Source of the DNA: Sphingobacteriaceae bacterium DW12 | GTDB lineage: Bacteria; Bacteroidota; Bacteroidia; Sphingobacteriales; Sphingobacteriaceae | Assembly (NCBI GenBank): GCA_000783305.1 | Contig: JROE01000011.1 | Span: forward strand, 123,263-187,262 | Length of the DNA stretch: 64,000 nt | Direction: 5' to 3' | Part shown: one piece after another, positions 54,177 to 63,900 of the stretch | Layout of the letters: every line of letters starts with the position of its first letter | Position numbering within the stretch: position 1 is the stretch's first letter | Notes under the pieces: model-generated | The model's database searches: none | The model's input: only the letters and a program-made list of their open reading frames with translations | Told to the model about the DNA's origin: nothing | Program-made: the position numbers and the translations under genes

Positions 54177-55064
54177 ATGTATAAAAATAACCGTCGAGAT
54201 TTTCTTGTAAAAATGGGCTTGGTATCAGGTTCGGTACTTATCGGAGGTAGAGGTTTGGGGGCAGAAATCGAACGAAGTGCTCGTTTTTCTTTACAGACAG
54301 ACCTTAACGCGGTACATTTTCATTTTACTGGAAATTTAAAAGGAGCGCGCTTGCAATCCGCAAACTTGCCAAATGCTGTAGCACCTCACGAGGCACTTTG
54401 GTTGGATTCAGGGAATTTCGTCACTAAGACGGGCGACCATTATCGGATCGTGCAAGAGATGAATAGGAGAGGATATCAGGCTTCAGCAGTAGGCCCCCAT
54501 GAATGGAGTTTAGGTAAGGAAAAGCTGTTGGAACTGGCGAAGCAATGTCAATTTACTTTGGTCATGAGCCACGGAAACTCCAATCTCAAGAATTGGACAA
54601 CTTGGATAAAGCCATACGAGATCATCCATATTGGAGGTAGGAAGATCGGCATCGTGGCAATGGGGCCACTATTGAGTACCACCGATATGGAGCAGGATTT
54701 TGCCCAAGTGACTAAACAAGCTCAGTATTTAAAAGAAGAAAAAGGTTGTACCATGTCCATTTGTCTCATACCGGCCGGATATAGTTTGGATGCCATCAAA
54801 AATTGGGCACAATATAGTACAAATATCGATCTACTCGCCTGTGGTGCTGTTGAAGAAAATACTGTAGGCAATCGGATTCTGAAAAATAGCGTCGGAAATG
54901 ATGTAACGTTAATGCTGGCTGCAATGTCAGGAGAGTTAATCAATCGCTATGTGGCTAGTTTTGCACATAGCGAGTGGGTATTGCCCCATAACTTAACTAG
55001 TCACTTCAAGGAACAGCGACTTGCTGGAAGTTTTAATTTATTAAATCATCAACACAAAATCTAA
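54177..55064 (+). CDS. Exported 5'-nucleotidase/metallophosphatase-like protein lacking metal ligands
   Basis: A 295-residue protein with a Tat-like N-terminus (NRRDFLVKMG, residues 4-13) and hydrophobic segment. The order of blocks recalls the UshA/5'-nucleotidase metallophosphoesterase fold, but key residues are changed. The D-x-H strand reads VHFHFTG; the GD block reads LWLDSGNF; the GNHEFD block reads VGPHEWSLG (about 99-107); the late LSH and GHSH blocks read LIPAGYS and ACGAVEEN. It is therefore probably a non-catalytic binding or structural protein. It starts the second gene run after a 149-base gap and is 6 bases from the first tail-collar gene. The family assignment is tentative. Confidence 0.55.
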   Translation: MYKNNRRDFLVKMGLVSGSVLIGGRGLGAEIERSARFSLQTDLNAVHFHFTGNLKGARLQSANLPNAVAPHEALWLDSGNFVTKTGDHYRIVQEMNRRGYQASAVGPHEWSLGKEKLLELAKQCQFTLVMSHGNSNLKNWTTWIKPYEIIHIGGRKIGIVAMGPLLSTTDMEQDFAQVTKQAQYLKEEKGCTMSICLIPAGYSLDAIKNWAQYSTNIDLLACGAVEENTVGNRILKNSVGNDVTLMLAAMSGELINRYVASFAHSEWVLPHNLTSHFKEQRLAGSFNLLNHQHKI

Positions 55065-55070
55065 TAAAAT

Positions 55071-55619
55071 ATGGATATTTTTTTAGGAGAGATAATCATG
55101 TTTGCCTTTAATTTTAATCCTAGAGGCTTCCAGATGTGTAATGGACAGCTAATGGCCATTAGTACAAATCAAGCTTTATTTTCCTTGTTGGGTACCACCT
55201 ATGGAGGAAATGGGACGCAAACATTTGGGCTGCCCGATTTGAGAGGAAGAGCCGCAGTGCATTCTGGTCAGTCAACTGGTGAATATTTTACTTTAGGACA
55301 GCGGGATGGGACTGAATCGGTTACTTTGACATGGAATCAAATGCCTTCGCATTTCCATCTACCGATGCACCAGCAAGCGATAGACATAAATGTGGAAGTG
55401 GGAGGAATAAATGATACCACTTCACCAAGTGGTGGTTTTCTAGCAGAAGATGCAGGTGTGTCCCGTCGTTTTGCAGGTACCTATGATGAGGAATTTCAAA
55501 CGATCCAACCTATCTCCTCCACAGGAAGTGGTAACACTATGCCCCATGCTAATATGATGCCCTATTTAGTAATCAATTTTTGTATCGCTACTCAAGGCGT
55601 CTATCCTTCACGAAATTAA
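55071..55619 (+). CDS. Tail-collar domain (microcystin-dependent protein/MdpB-like) protein 1
   Basis: A 182-residue protein with the phage tail-collar fold seen in tail-fibre tips and in bacterial 'microcystin-dependent proteins'. The N-terminal pattern GEIIMFAFNFNPRGFQMCNGQLMAIS with FSLLGTTYGGNGTQTFGLPDLRGR (about residues 6-64) is canonical. VTLTWNQMPSHFH (about 85-97) is the second conserved block, and the C-terminus VINFCIATQGVYPSRN is shared with the two following paralogs. There is no signal peptide. No phage structural, lysis or integrase gene is nearby, so this is not a prophage. Function is unknown; ligand binding at a fibre tip is inferred from the fold. Confidence 0.82.
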   Translation: MDIFLGEIIMFAFNFNPRGFQMCNGQLMAISTNQALFSLLGTTYGGNGTQTFGLPDLRGRAAVHSGQSTGEYFTLGQRDGTESVTLTWNQMPSHFHLPMHQQAIDINVEVGGINDTTSPSGGFLAEDAGVSRRFAGTYDEEFQTIQPISSTGSGNTMPHANMMPYLVINFCIATQGVYPSRN

Positions 55620-55629
55620 ATAGAAAAAA

Positions 55630-56178
55630 ATGGCAGGACACTCATCTTATTTTGGCGAGATTATAATTTTTGCGGGCAATTATGCACCACGTAACTATGC
55701 CCAGTGTAATGGTCAAATATTATCCATACAACAATATTCACCATTATTTTCACTACTCGGCACGACGTATGGCGGAAATGGTACATCAACTTTTGCGTTA
55801 CCTAATCTTCAGGGAAATGTTCTCATCGGAGCGGGGCAATCGATTGGCGGCGAGTATTATGAGCTTGGTGCTACTGGTGGGCAACGGGAAGTCACCTTGA
55901 CCACAAACGAAATACCGGCGCATCAACATACCATTGTCGAATTTAAAACCTCTAGTGCCACAGGAGCAACGTCTTCAAATCCAATTGATAAGGTTTATGC
56001 GGAAACGAGTCAGAATTTATACGCGACCACGACAGACTCTTCAAAAACAACGACCCAAAGTATACAGGTTGATCCCCTTGGTACTGCGGGAGGGAGCGGG
56101 GCACATAATAATATGCAGCCTTATTTAGTATTGAATTTTTGTATAGCGCTTCAGGGAATTTTCCCGGCAAGAAATTAA
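55630..56178 (+). CDS. Tail-collar domain protein 2
   Basis: A 182-residue paralog of the preceding gene, 10 bases downstream of it. GEIIIFAGNYAPRNYAQCNG and FSLLGTTYGGNGTSTFALPNLQGN (about residues 9-67) form the collar core, VTLTTNEIPAHQH (about 90-102) the second block, and NFCIALQGIFPARN the conserved C-terminus. The variable middle (about 105-160) is rich in Ser and Thr (SSATGATSSNP, TTTDSSKTTTQS), a plausible target for hydroxyl-directed modification. No signal peptide. Confidence 0.82.
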   Translation: MAGHSSYFGEIIIFAGNYAPRNYAQCNGQILSIQQYSPLFSLLGTTYGGNGTSTFALPNLQGNVLIGAGQSIGGEYYELGATGGQREVTLTTNEIPAHQHTIVEFKTSSATGATSSNPIDKVYAETSQNLYATTTDSSKTTTQSIQVDPLGTAGGSGAHNNMQPYLVLNFCIALQGIFPARN

Positions 56179-56184
56179 TTTATT

Positions 56185-56766
56185 ATGGGAGATTTATCAG
56201 AAACTTATATAGGTACGATTATTCCATTCGCTGGAACTTTTGCTCCAGCAGGCTGGGCCTTATGCAACGGGCAGCTACTGGCTATTAGTCAAAATGAAAC
56301 GTTGTATTCCCTTATTGGGACAACTTATGGAGGTGATGGCATCAATACTTTTGGATTGCCCAATCTATGTGGACGGGTGCCTATACATCAAGGACAACTG
56401 CCTGGAGGAAGCACTTACGTAATCGGACAAATACATGGTAGCGAAAGCGTCACTATACTAGCCAATAGTATGCCGGCACATGCGCATCAGGGCACCATTA
56501 AGCATAACAACCGCGTGATGGCTGGTGATCCGGGGACTTCTTCAAAATGGGATAATCTTACACCTTACCCCGCAATAGCGCCAGGATTGAAGCAATATGG
56601 TAGTCCAGCCTCGAATTCCAATGGCTTGAAATACCAAGTGAGCCCGCAAAATGCCAACAATATCTGGAGTCCTACCGGTGGTACACAGGCACATGAAAAT
56701 AGACAGCCCTATGTTGTCATTAATTTTGTAATTGCTCTAACGGGGCTGTATCCGTCGCGGAACTAA
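56185..56766 (+). CDS. Tail-collar domain protein 3
   Basis: The third paralog, 193 residues, starts 6 bases after the second. GTIIPFAGTFAPAGWALCNG and YSLIGTTYGGDGINTFGLPNLCGR (about residues 10-68) form the core, and VTILANSMPAHAH (about 90-102) the second block. It has a longer variable region with many Asn, Pro and Ser residues (about 105-170) and ends NFVIALTGLYPSRN. The variable segments differ among the three while both ends are kept, suggesting a heteromeric or alternative-tip arrangement. No signal peptide. Confidence 0.82.
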   Translation: MGDLSETYIGTIIPFAGTFAPAGWALCNGQLLAISQNETLYSLIGTTYGGDGINTFGLPNLCGRVPIHQGQLPGGSTYVIGQIHGSESVTILANSMPAHAHQGTIKHNNRVMAGDPGTSSKWDNLTPYPAIAPGLKQYGSPASNSNGLKYQVSPQNANNIWSPTGGTQAHENRQPYVVINFVIALTGLYPSRN

Positions 56767-56777
56767 AATATGAACGA

Positions 56778-57908
56778 ATGAAAGTTGCTGTATTATTGCC
56801 CAGCTCGACTACCCATAGTCAAATGAGCTATGATTTTTACCAAAGCATGCAATTGGTCGTAGAGAAAAGCGAGTTTGATGTGGAGTGGCTAAGTGCGTCT
56901 ATCGGATTTGGAATAGATGACGGGGATATACTCACAAAAGCAGAAGATCTGCTGCTCAACAAACGGGCAGATGTTTTAATTGCATTTGCAGATTATCCAA
57001 AAGTAACGACACTGTTTCCTCTTTTAGAGGCATGCAATCGGGAGATGTTGATAGTTAATATGGGAAGTAAGTTGCCTGATGACTGGATGATACATCCTCG
57101 TGTCACGCATCTCAACCTCCAAGAGGCTCTACTAGCCCGATCGACTGGTATGCATCCACGTGCGGGAGGGGGCGTTTTCTTTTCCAATCAGTATGACGGC
57201 GGGTATGCAATGGGACAGCTGTTGGTTGATGCTTACCTAGCGCAGGGGGGCGAGATCATTTCTAATTTCATCCCGAAGGCCGTGTCCATAGCAGCGTTTG
57301 ATATGGCGCCACTTTTAGACTATTTGAAAAATCTGGATAAAGAGGCCAATTTATTGCTAGTACAATCAAATCCGGTGACCTCCGCCTTTTGGAAGGAATG
57401 GATACAAATTTCCAAAAGACCGTTAATGAGGTGCAATTCAACATTTTTAATGGAGTCACTTGCCGCTCATTCGGCTACGCTTTTAGCAAATCAGGTATTC
57501 GGTCACTTTGCATGGGATAAAGATTCCTCTATAAATGAAAATGTAACCTTTGTTCGCTGCTTTGAAGAAGAGTTCCAGCGTGAGGCATCTTTTTTTGGTG
57601 CTTTAGGTTGGGATGCTGGATTGATTTTGCTCCAGGCGATATCCCGAAAGGTACCCGGTGCACCATTATCTATAGCCAGGGTATTTGCTACAGAAGATAG
57701 CCAGGTTGAGCTTTCCAGAGGTGCTGCAATGTTGGATGCAGGATCAAACACCATTATCGCAGGTTCTTATTTTCTACAGATTGAAAATGGGGAGAAGCAG
57801 GTTTTCAGCGTCTCAGCTCAAGACAATCTGAATACATGGGCCGATATTAAACGGCTCTACCCCATACCCAACCCAGCGGGTTGGTTTAATACCTATTTAT
57901 GTTCTTAA
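56778..57908 (+). CDS. Type-1 periplasmic-binding-fold protein without signal peptide
   Basis: A 376-residue protein that begins directly with the first strand of a periplasmic-binding type-1 domain (KVAVLLPSSTTHSQMSYDF, residues ~2-20). It continues with alternating beta-alpha units such as ADVLIAFADYPKVTTLFPLLE (about 63-83) and GGGVFFSNQYDGGYAMGQLL (about 130-149). It resembles branched-chain-amino-acid/amide-type solute-binding proteins, but no secretion signal, lipobox or ABC permease/ATPase gene is present. It may be a cytoplasmic sensor or chaperone, or be exported by an unseen route. It lies 11 bases after the third collar gene and 11 bases before the giant adhesin, so all are probably co-transcribed. 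Confidence 0.65.
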   Translation: MKVAVLLPSSTTHSQMSYDFYQSMQLVVEKSEFDVEWLSASIGFGIDDGDILTKAEDLLLNKRADVLIAFADYPKVTTLFPLLEACNREMLIVNMGSKLPDDWMIHPRVTHLNLQEALLARSTGMHPRAGGGVFFSNQYDGGYAMGQLLVDAYLAQGGEIISNFIPKAVSIAAFDMAPLLDYLKNLDKEANLLLVQSNPVTSAFWKEWIQISKRPLMRCNSTFLMESLAAHSATLLANQVFGHFAWDKDSSINENVTFVRCFEEEFQREASFFGALGWDAGLILLQAISRKVPGAPLSIARVFATEDSQVELSRGAAMLDAGSNTIIAGSYFLQIENGEKQVFSVSAQDNLNTWADIKRLYPIPNPAGWFNTYLCS

Positions 57909-57919
57909 ATTACACACGC

Positions 57920-60900
57920 ATGAAACGTGCTCATTTATTTTATTTAGCTGCTTCTTTACAGTTTTTTTTGAATCTGCTATACGCTTGTCCGGCAGAGGCG
58001 CAAGTACCATGTAACTTCAATACGGGCAAGATTGCTTTTACAGGCTACCGCGTGACTGGACAATCAGATCCTTTACAAGATGACATGTTTTCGTTCCTGT
58101 TAATGGATAGCGTCGCATCTGGTGCGGAAATCTATTTTACCGATTACGGATTGGTGGACGCAAATGGTTTTCAAGAACCCGATAAAGCTATTGCAGATGG
58201 GATAGTCAAATGGACGGCCCCTAGCACGGGTCTTAAAGCAGGGACACAGGTACTTATCAATCTAAAGCAAAATCAATCCGTATTGGCTTCAGTGGGTACG
58301 GCAGCTGTGGTAGAATATAAAGGCATAAATCGAATTATTGATTTAGGGTACGGTGGTGATCAACTATTTGCGTTTACTGGTACTCCGATATCTCCAATAA
58401 TAGAAGCGGCTTTATTGGTCAATAAAAGTGCGTGGGATGCTAGCCTAGTAAGCACTGTTTTAAGCTCATCTCGCTCAATAGCCCCTTCTGCCTCTTTAAC
58501 GGGGGGACGGAGTATACAGAATGTTGCGGCTACTCATGTGGATGGTGAGGCCTACAATGCCGTCATTGCTTCTGGTCCAGTGACGGGGTATGGACAAAGC
58601 TTGCGTGCGGCATTCTTTGCAAGAGCATTCACTACGGACAATACAGACGTACAGAGTGCCCTGCCAGCAGCTTTTGCACTTCCTCCCGCTATCACCTTTA
58701 CGCCGGATATGCCGGAAATCATGAGTGGCCCTGTGTTTAGTAACGGCACAATATCCGTAACTGCAAGTAATGTATGCAGCTATCAGTGGCAAGGTAGTGT
58801 GGATGGCTCGGCCTTTGTTGATTTAGTAGATGGAAGTGGATACTCCGGTTCGAAAACTAATGCGTTGAATATCTCCACGTACAATGGCGCAAATCGCTCA
58901 TATCGGTTGATTTTACTTGGGGAAGGTCGGGTGATATCGCCTGTCTTTAGTTTAAATGCCAGTCCTGTAATTACTGACTTGAATGGTTCGGTCGCTTGGC
59001 CGGGAGTAGGCAATACCGTGACGCTCGACGCGGGTAGTATTGCGAGTTTGAGTGATGCTGAAATGGATGCGTTGAATGGTGGTTTAGGTGATTATAATGG
59101 TGCCTCTTTGGTGGTACAGCGCTCAGGAGTAGCCGTGGGTGCGGATGTTTTCGGATTCAATACTACAGGGGCCTCGTTTAGTGTTAGTGGAAATAACTTG
59201 CAAAGTGGCGGGGCTACTTTTGCGACATTTACTAATACAGGAGGCGTGTTAACGATTTCTTTTGCCAGTTCGGGTTCGACGGCGACAAAACTGTTGGTCA
59301 ATAATGTGCTACAACGTATTACTTATGGGAATGATACTCCAGCTGGCGATGCCACTATGCGCTTCACGTTTAGCGATGGTGCAGCTAGTGCATCAGCGGA
59401 TGTAGCTGTGACAAGCTATAGTATTTATATTACCAGTACAACGGATACATATACTATAAATCCAGCGAATGGTACTAGCTTTAATGAAGCAATTGCTATT
59501 GCTGCAGCTGACGCTACTGGGATACAAACGCTGATTTTTACCAGTACATTTGCCAACCAAACGATTAATATCTTAAATACGACCGTCAGCGAAAGCTTAA
59601 CGCTAGATATCTCCAGTGCGTCTGGTCTTGTCTTAACAAGTGGGGCGATCACGGTGTCATCTGGTCGTATTTTGACTCTTTTCAATAGTACAGGGACGGC
59701 GACAATAAATTCTGCTATATCCGGTAGCGGTGGAATTAATAAAGTTGGTGGAGGTTTAATTACATTGACAGGAACAGGGGCATACACCGGAGCGACAAAT
59801 GTGTCTGCTGGTACATTGTCTGTTGGCGGGACTTTAGTTTCTGAGCTGTCTATAGCCTCTGGTGCTACCCTTGTGGGAATAGGTAGTGTTAGTGGCCTTA
59901 CTGTAAATAATGGGGGGACTTTATCCCCCGGGGCTATTGCAAGCGATGTCGGTAGTTTGACGGTAAATGGAAACCTACAAATGAATCCGGGCAGTACGCT
60001 GGCTATAGAAATCAATGGCGCTACTGCGGGTACTGATTATGATCAGGTAATCGTTAACGGTATGGTAAGCCTTGCAGGCACATTAGTAGTAAATCATGGT
60101 TACACAGCCGGGCAGGGTGATCAGTACGCGATTATCGTCAACGATATGGCTGATTTCAATATCGGTACATTTAGTGGTTTAGCTGAAGGCTCGACCATTA
60201 CTGCGGCAGGCAACAACACTGTATTAACAGCTAGCTATATAGGAGGTTCGGGTAATGACTTTACGTTGACCGCTCCTATAAATGCAGCTCCGGTTATTAG
60301 CAATTTGAATGGAGATGCTATCACTTATATAGAGGGTGAAACTGCGGTATTAATTGACGAAGGGACCAACGCAACTGTAACCGATGCGGATTCTCCTGAT
60401 TTTGATGGTGGCAATGTAAGAGTTTCCATCGTGGCTAATCGTGTGCCGACGGAAGATGTACTTTCCATTCGGAATCAAGGGACAGATGCCGATCAGATCG
60501 GTACATCTGGTCTGAATATTACGTATGGCGGTACAATCATCGGTACTCGTACAGCTAGCGGTGGGGCGGATATACATGATTTGGTCATTACGCTAAATGG
60601 GGCGGCTACACCCGATATTGTGCAGGCATTAATTCGAAATCTGACCTATACGAATACCAATACGACGGATCCATCCACATCAGCGCGTACTGTAAGTGTA
60701 ACCATCAACGATGGGGATGGTGGTACGAGTACTCCGGCTAACGTTACAGTACAGATTACGGCCGTCAATGATGCACCTACACTTACTGCGACAGCTTTAA
60801 CTCCAACATTTACAGAAGGCGGGACAGCTGTTTCTTTATTCAGCGGAACTTCTATAAGTACGATTGAAGCGGGGCAGTTGATACAACAACTTACGTTGAC

Positions 60901-63900
60901 GGTGTCTAATGTTGAAAATCTAGGCAATGAACAACTTATCGTCGATGATGCCACTGTGACGCTCTCAAATGGGGAAACGGTTACAACACCGACCAATGGT
61001 ATTAGCGTATCAGTATCGCTGTCGGGCGCAACTGCGATGGTAACATTGTCGAAAACTGTAGGTATTACTACCTCAATGTTAAATACCATTGTTAATGGAA
61101 TAACTTACCGAAATACAAGCAAAAACCCAAATACGTCTAACCGTATTATAACGTTATCTTCTATCCAGGATAATGGTGGCACGGCTAATGGTGGCGTCGA
61201 TATGACTACACTATCTATAGCATCTACTGTAACTATTTCAGCCGTCAATGACGCGCCAGTTGTAACTACTAGTGGTGGTACCACTGCTTTCATAGAAGGA
61301 CAAGAACCTGTTGTAATCGATGCGGCTCTTACGGTTTCTGATCCGGACAACACGACCTTAACCTCGGCAACCGTGGCTATTACAGGAAACTTACAAAGTA
61401 CGCAAGATGTGTTGACATTTACCAATGATGGGGCTACCATGGGCGATATCACGGAAACATACAATTCATCGACAGGTGTTTTGATGCTGACCTCCGCAGG
61501 AGCTAGCGCCACATTGGCGCAATGGCAATCCGCTATGAGGTCGGTATCCTATGAAAATACATCACAGAACCCGAGTACGGCCGCGCGTACTATTAGCTTT
61601 AAAGTCAATGATGGTAGCTTGGAATCGGTGGCAGCCACCAAGAAAATTACAGTGACCGCAGTCAACGATGCTCCTGTTGCAACGAATGATTCTTATATCA
61701 TTAACGAAGATGTGACGTTGACAGTACCTGCTCCTGGAATATTGATGAATGATACAGATGTAGAAGGTGATGTATTAACGGCTACATTGGTTACTGGACC
61801 TAGCAATGGATCATTGACCTTAAATCCTGATGGCTCATTTACCTATATACCCAATGCTAATTTCAATGGCACGGATACCTTTAGATATCAAGTGTCTGAT
61901 GGGTCTTTATTGAGTAATGTAGCGACTGTGACGATTATCGTTAGTCCGGTAAATGATGCTCCTGTAGTTAGTGTACCTGCAAGTATTTCTGTAACGGAAG
62001 ACGTTGCGACAGCACTTCCAGGAATTAGCTTTACGGATGTCGATGCTGGAACAGGTTTGGTGACCGTTAGACTGTCGGTACCGAGTGGTACATTGAGTGC
62101 AATATCTGCTATGAGTGTCACGATCGGAGGGTCTTCATCGGCATTGACTCTTACTGGAGCCCTCTCGGATATCAATGCTTTTGTAGCCGCGGATGCTGTC
62201 CAATTTACGACAGCGCTGAATGCAACCAGCAACGTAATTTTGACGATTGAAATCAATGACAATGGAAATACGGGAAGTGGAGGAGAATTGATGGACAGGA
62301 AGACGACTACATTAGTAGTTACTGCGGTGAATGATGCGCCGGTCAATTCGGTTCCTAGCGCGCAATCGGTGGATCAGGATGCTACACTGGTCTTTAGTGC
62401 TGCAAATAGTAACTTGATTTCAATTTCGGATGTCGATGCTGGAGGTGGAGTTGTAAAGGGTACCTTGACGGCAACTAACGGCTTGTTAACACTTAGCGGT
62501 ATTAATGGACTTTCCTTTATATTCGGCGGTAACGGAAACGCGACAATGACTTTTGAAGGGTCAATTGCAGACATTAATGCCGCCTTAAACGGATTGGTAT
62601 TTACACCGACACCAGGTTACAATGGACCTGCTTCCTTACAGATAATAACAGATGATAAGGGCAATTCGGGCTCGGGTGGAGCTAAAACAGATATCGACAA
62701 TATCGTTATTACAGTCAATTCGATTAGTCCAAAAGTAATTTCGGTCAGCGCTTCAACGGCTAATGGCACCTATAAAATAGACGATGTCATTGCGCTGACA
62801 GTGACTTTCGATCAGACGGTGATCGTCAATACAGGTGGAGGTATACCTACACTTTTATTGGAGACAGGAGCAATCGACCGGGAGGCAGCTTATGTAAGTG
62901 GTAACGGAAGTAATACGTTGACATTTAGCTATACGGTACAGGCTGCTGATATCTCTGCAGATCTGGATTATCAATCGACTGCGGCGCTTTCTTTGAATGG
63001 TGCAACTATTGAAAATATCCACAATGACGTTGCTATATTGACCTTGCCAACTGTCGGCAGTTCAAATTCCATTGCTGGGCAACGTACTATTGTGATAGAT
63101 GGGGTTGTTCCTACGATTACATCGGTAGCAGTTCCAGCTAATGCATATTACACCTTAGGCCAATATTTAGACTATACGTTGAATTTCTCGGAACCTGTAA
63201 TTGTAAATACAGGAGGCGGTACTCCTAGACTGGCCATTACTATCGACGGGCAGACAAAGTACGCCAATTATATGTCGGCCAGTGTAGGGACTGTTGTTTT
63301 TCGCTATACGGTGGAGTCAGACTTGGAAGATCATGACGGTATCCAGCTACTGGATAATGTACGAATTGATGGCGGTACAATAAAGGATGCAGCTGGTAAT
63401 AATGCTAATCTAAGTTTCACGGCTGGAGCTACTCCGGGTATAAAAGTGGATTCAAAGAAGCCTCAACTTACCTTAACCATAAATGGGGGAGCTACGCATA
63501 CCAACAGTCATAACGTAAGCTTGACCTTGCAGACTACAGACACCGATCTTGGTACTATGCAGTTGTCCAGTGATAACACGACATGGGGTGCTGAGGAACC
63601 ATTTGCTGCTACCAAATCTTGGAATTTAACAGGTGTGGATGGAACGAAGATGGTGTATGTAAATATCAAGGACCTAGCTGGAAACATGTCTCAGGTAAGT
63701 GCTACAATCATCTTAGATCAAATAATACCAATAGTAACAGGTGTTACATCTGGAGGCTTATACAATAATAACCGCACGATCACATTCAATGAAGGAACGG
63801 CAACATTGAACAATACTTCTTTTACTTCGGGTTCTGTGGTTACCAGCGAGGGCAGTTATACACTCGTTGTGACAGATGATGCCAACAATACAACGACGGT

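Noticed and set aside
55071..56766. Prophage or phage-tail remnant, because of the tail-collar domains
   Set aside because: No other phage gene, integrase, att-like repeat or composition break is seen; tail-collar proteins of this short type also occur as bacterial microcystin-dependent proteins.
58496..62574. Several minus-strand open frames of 65-196 codons
   Set aside because: They lie antisense to the giant adhesin. Val/Pro/Thr-rich antisense frames are a by-product of its composition and have no start signals.
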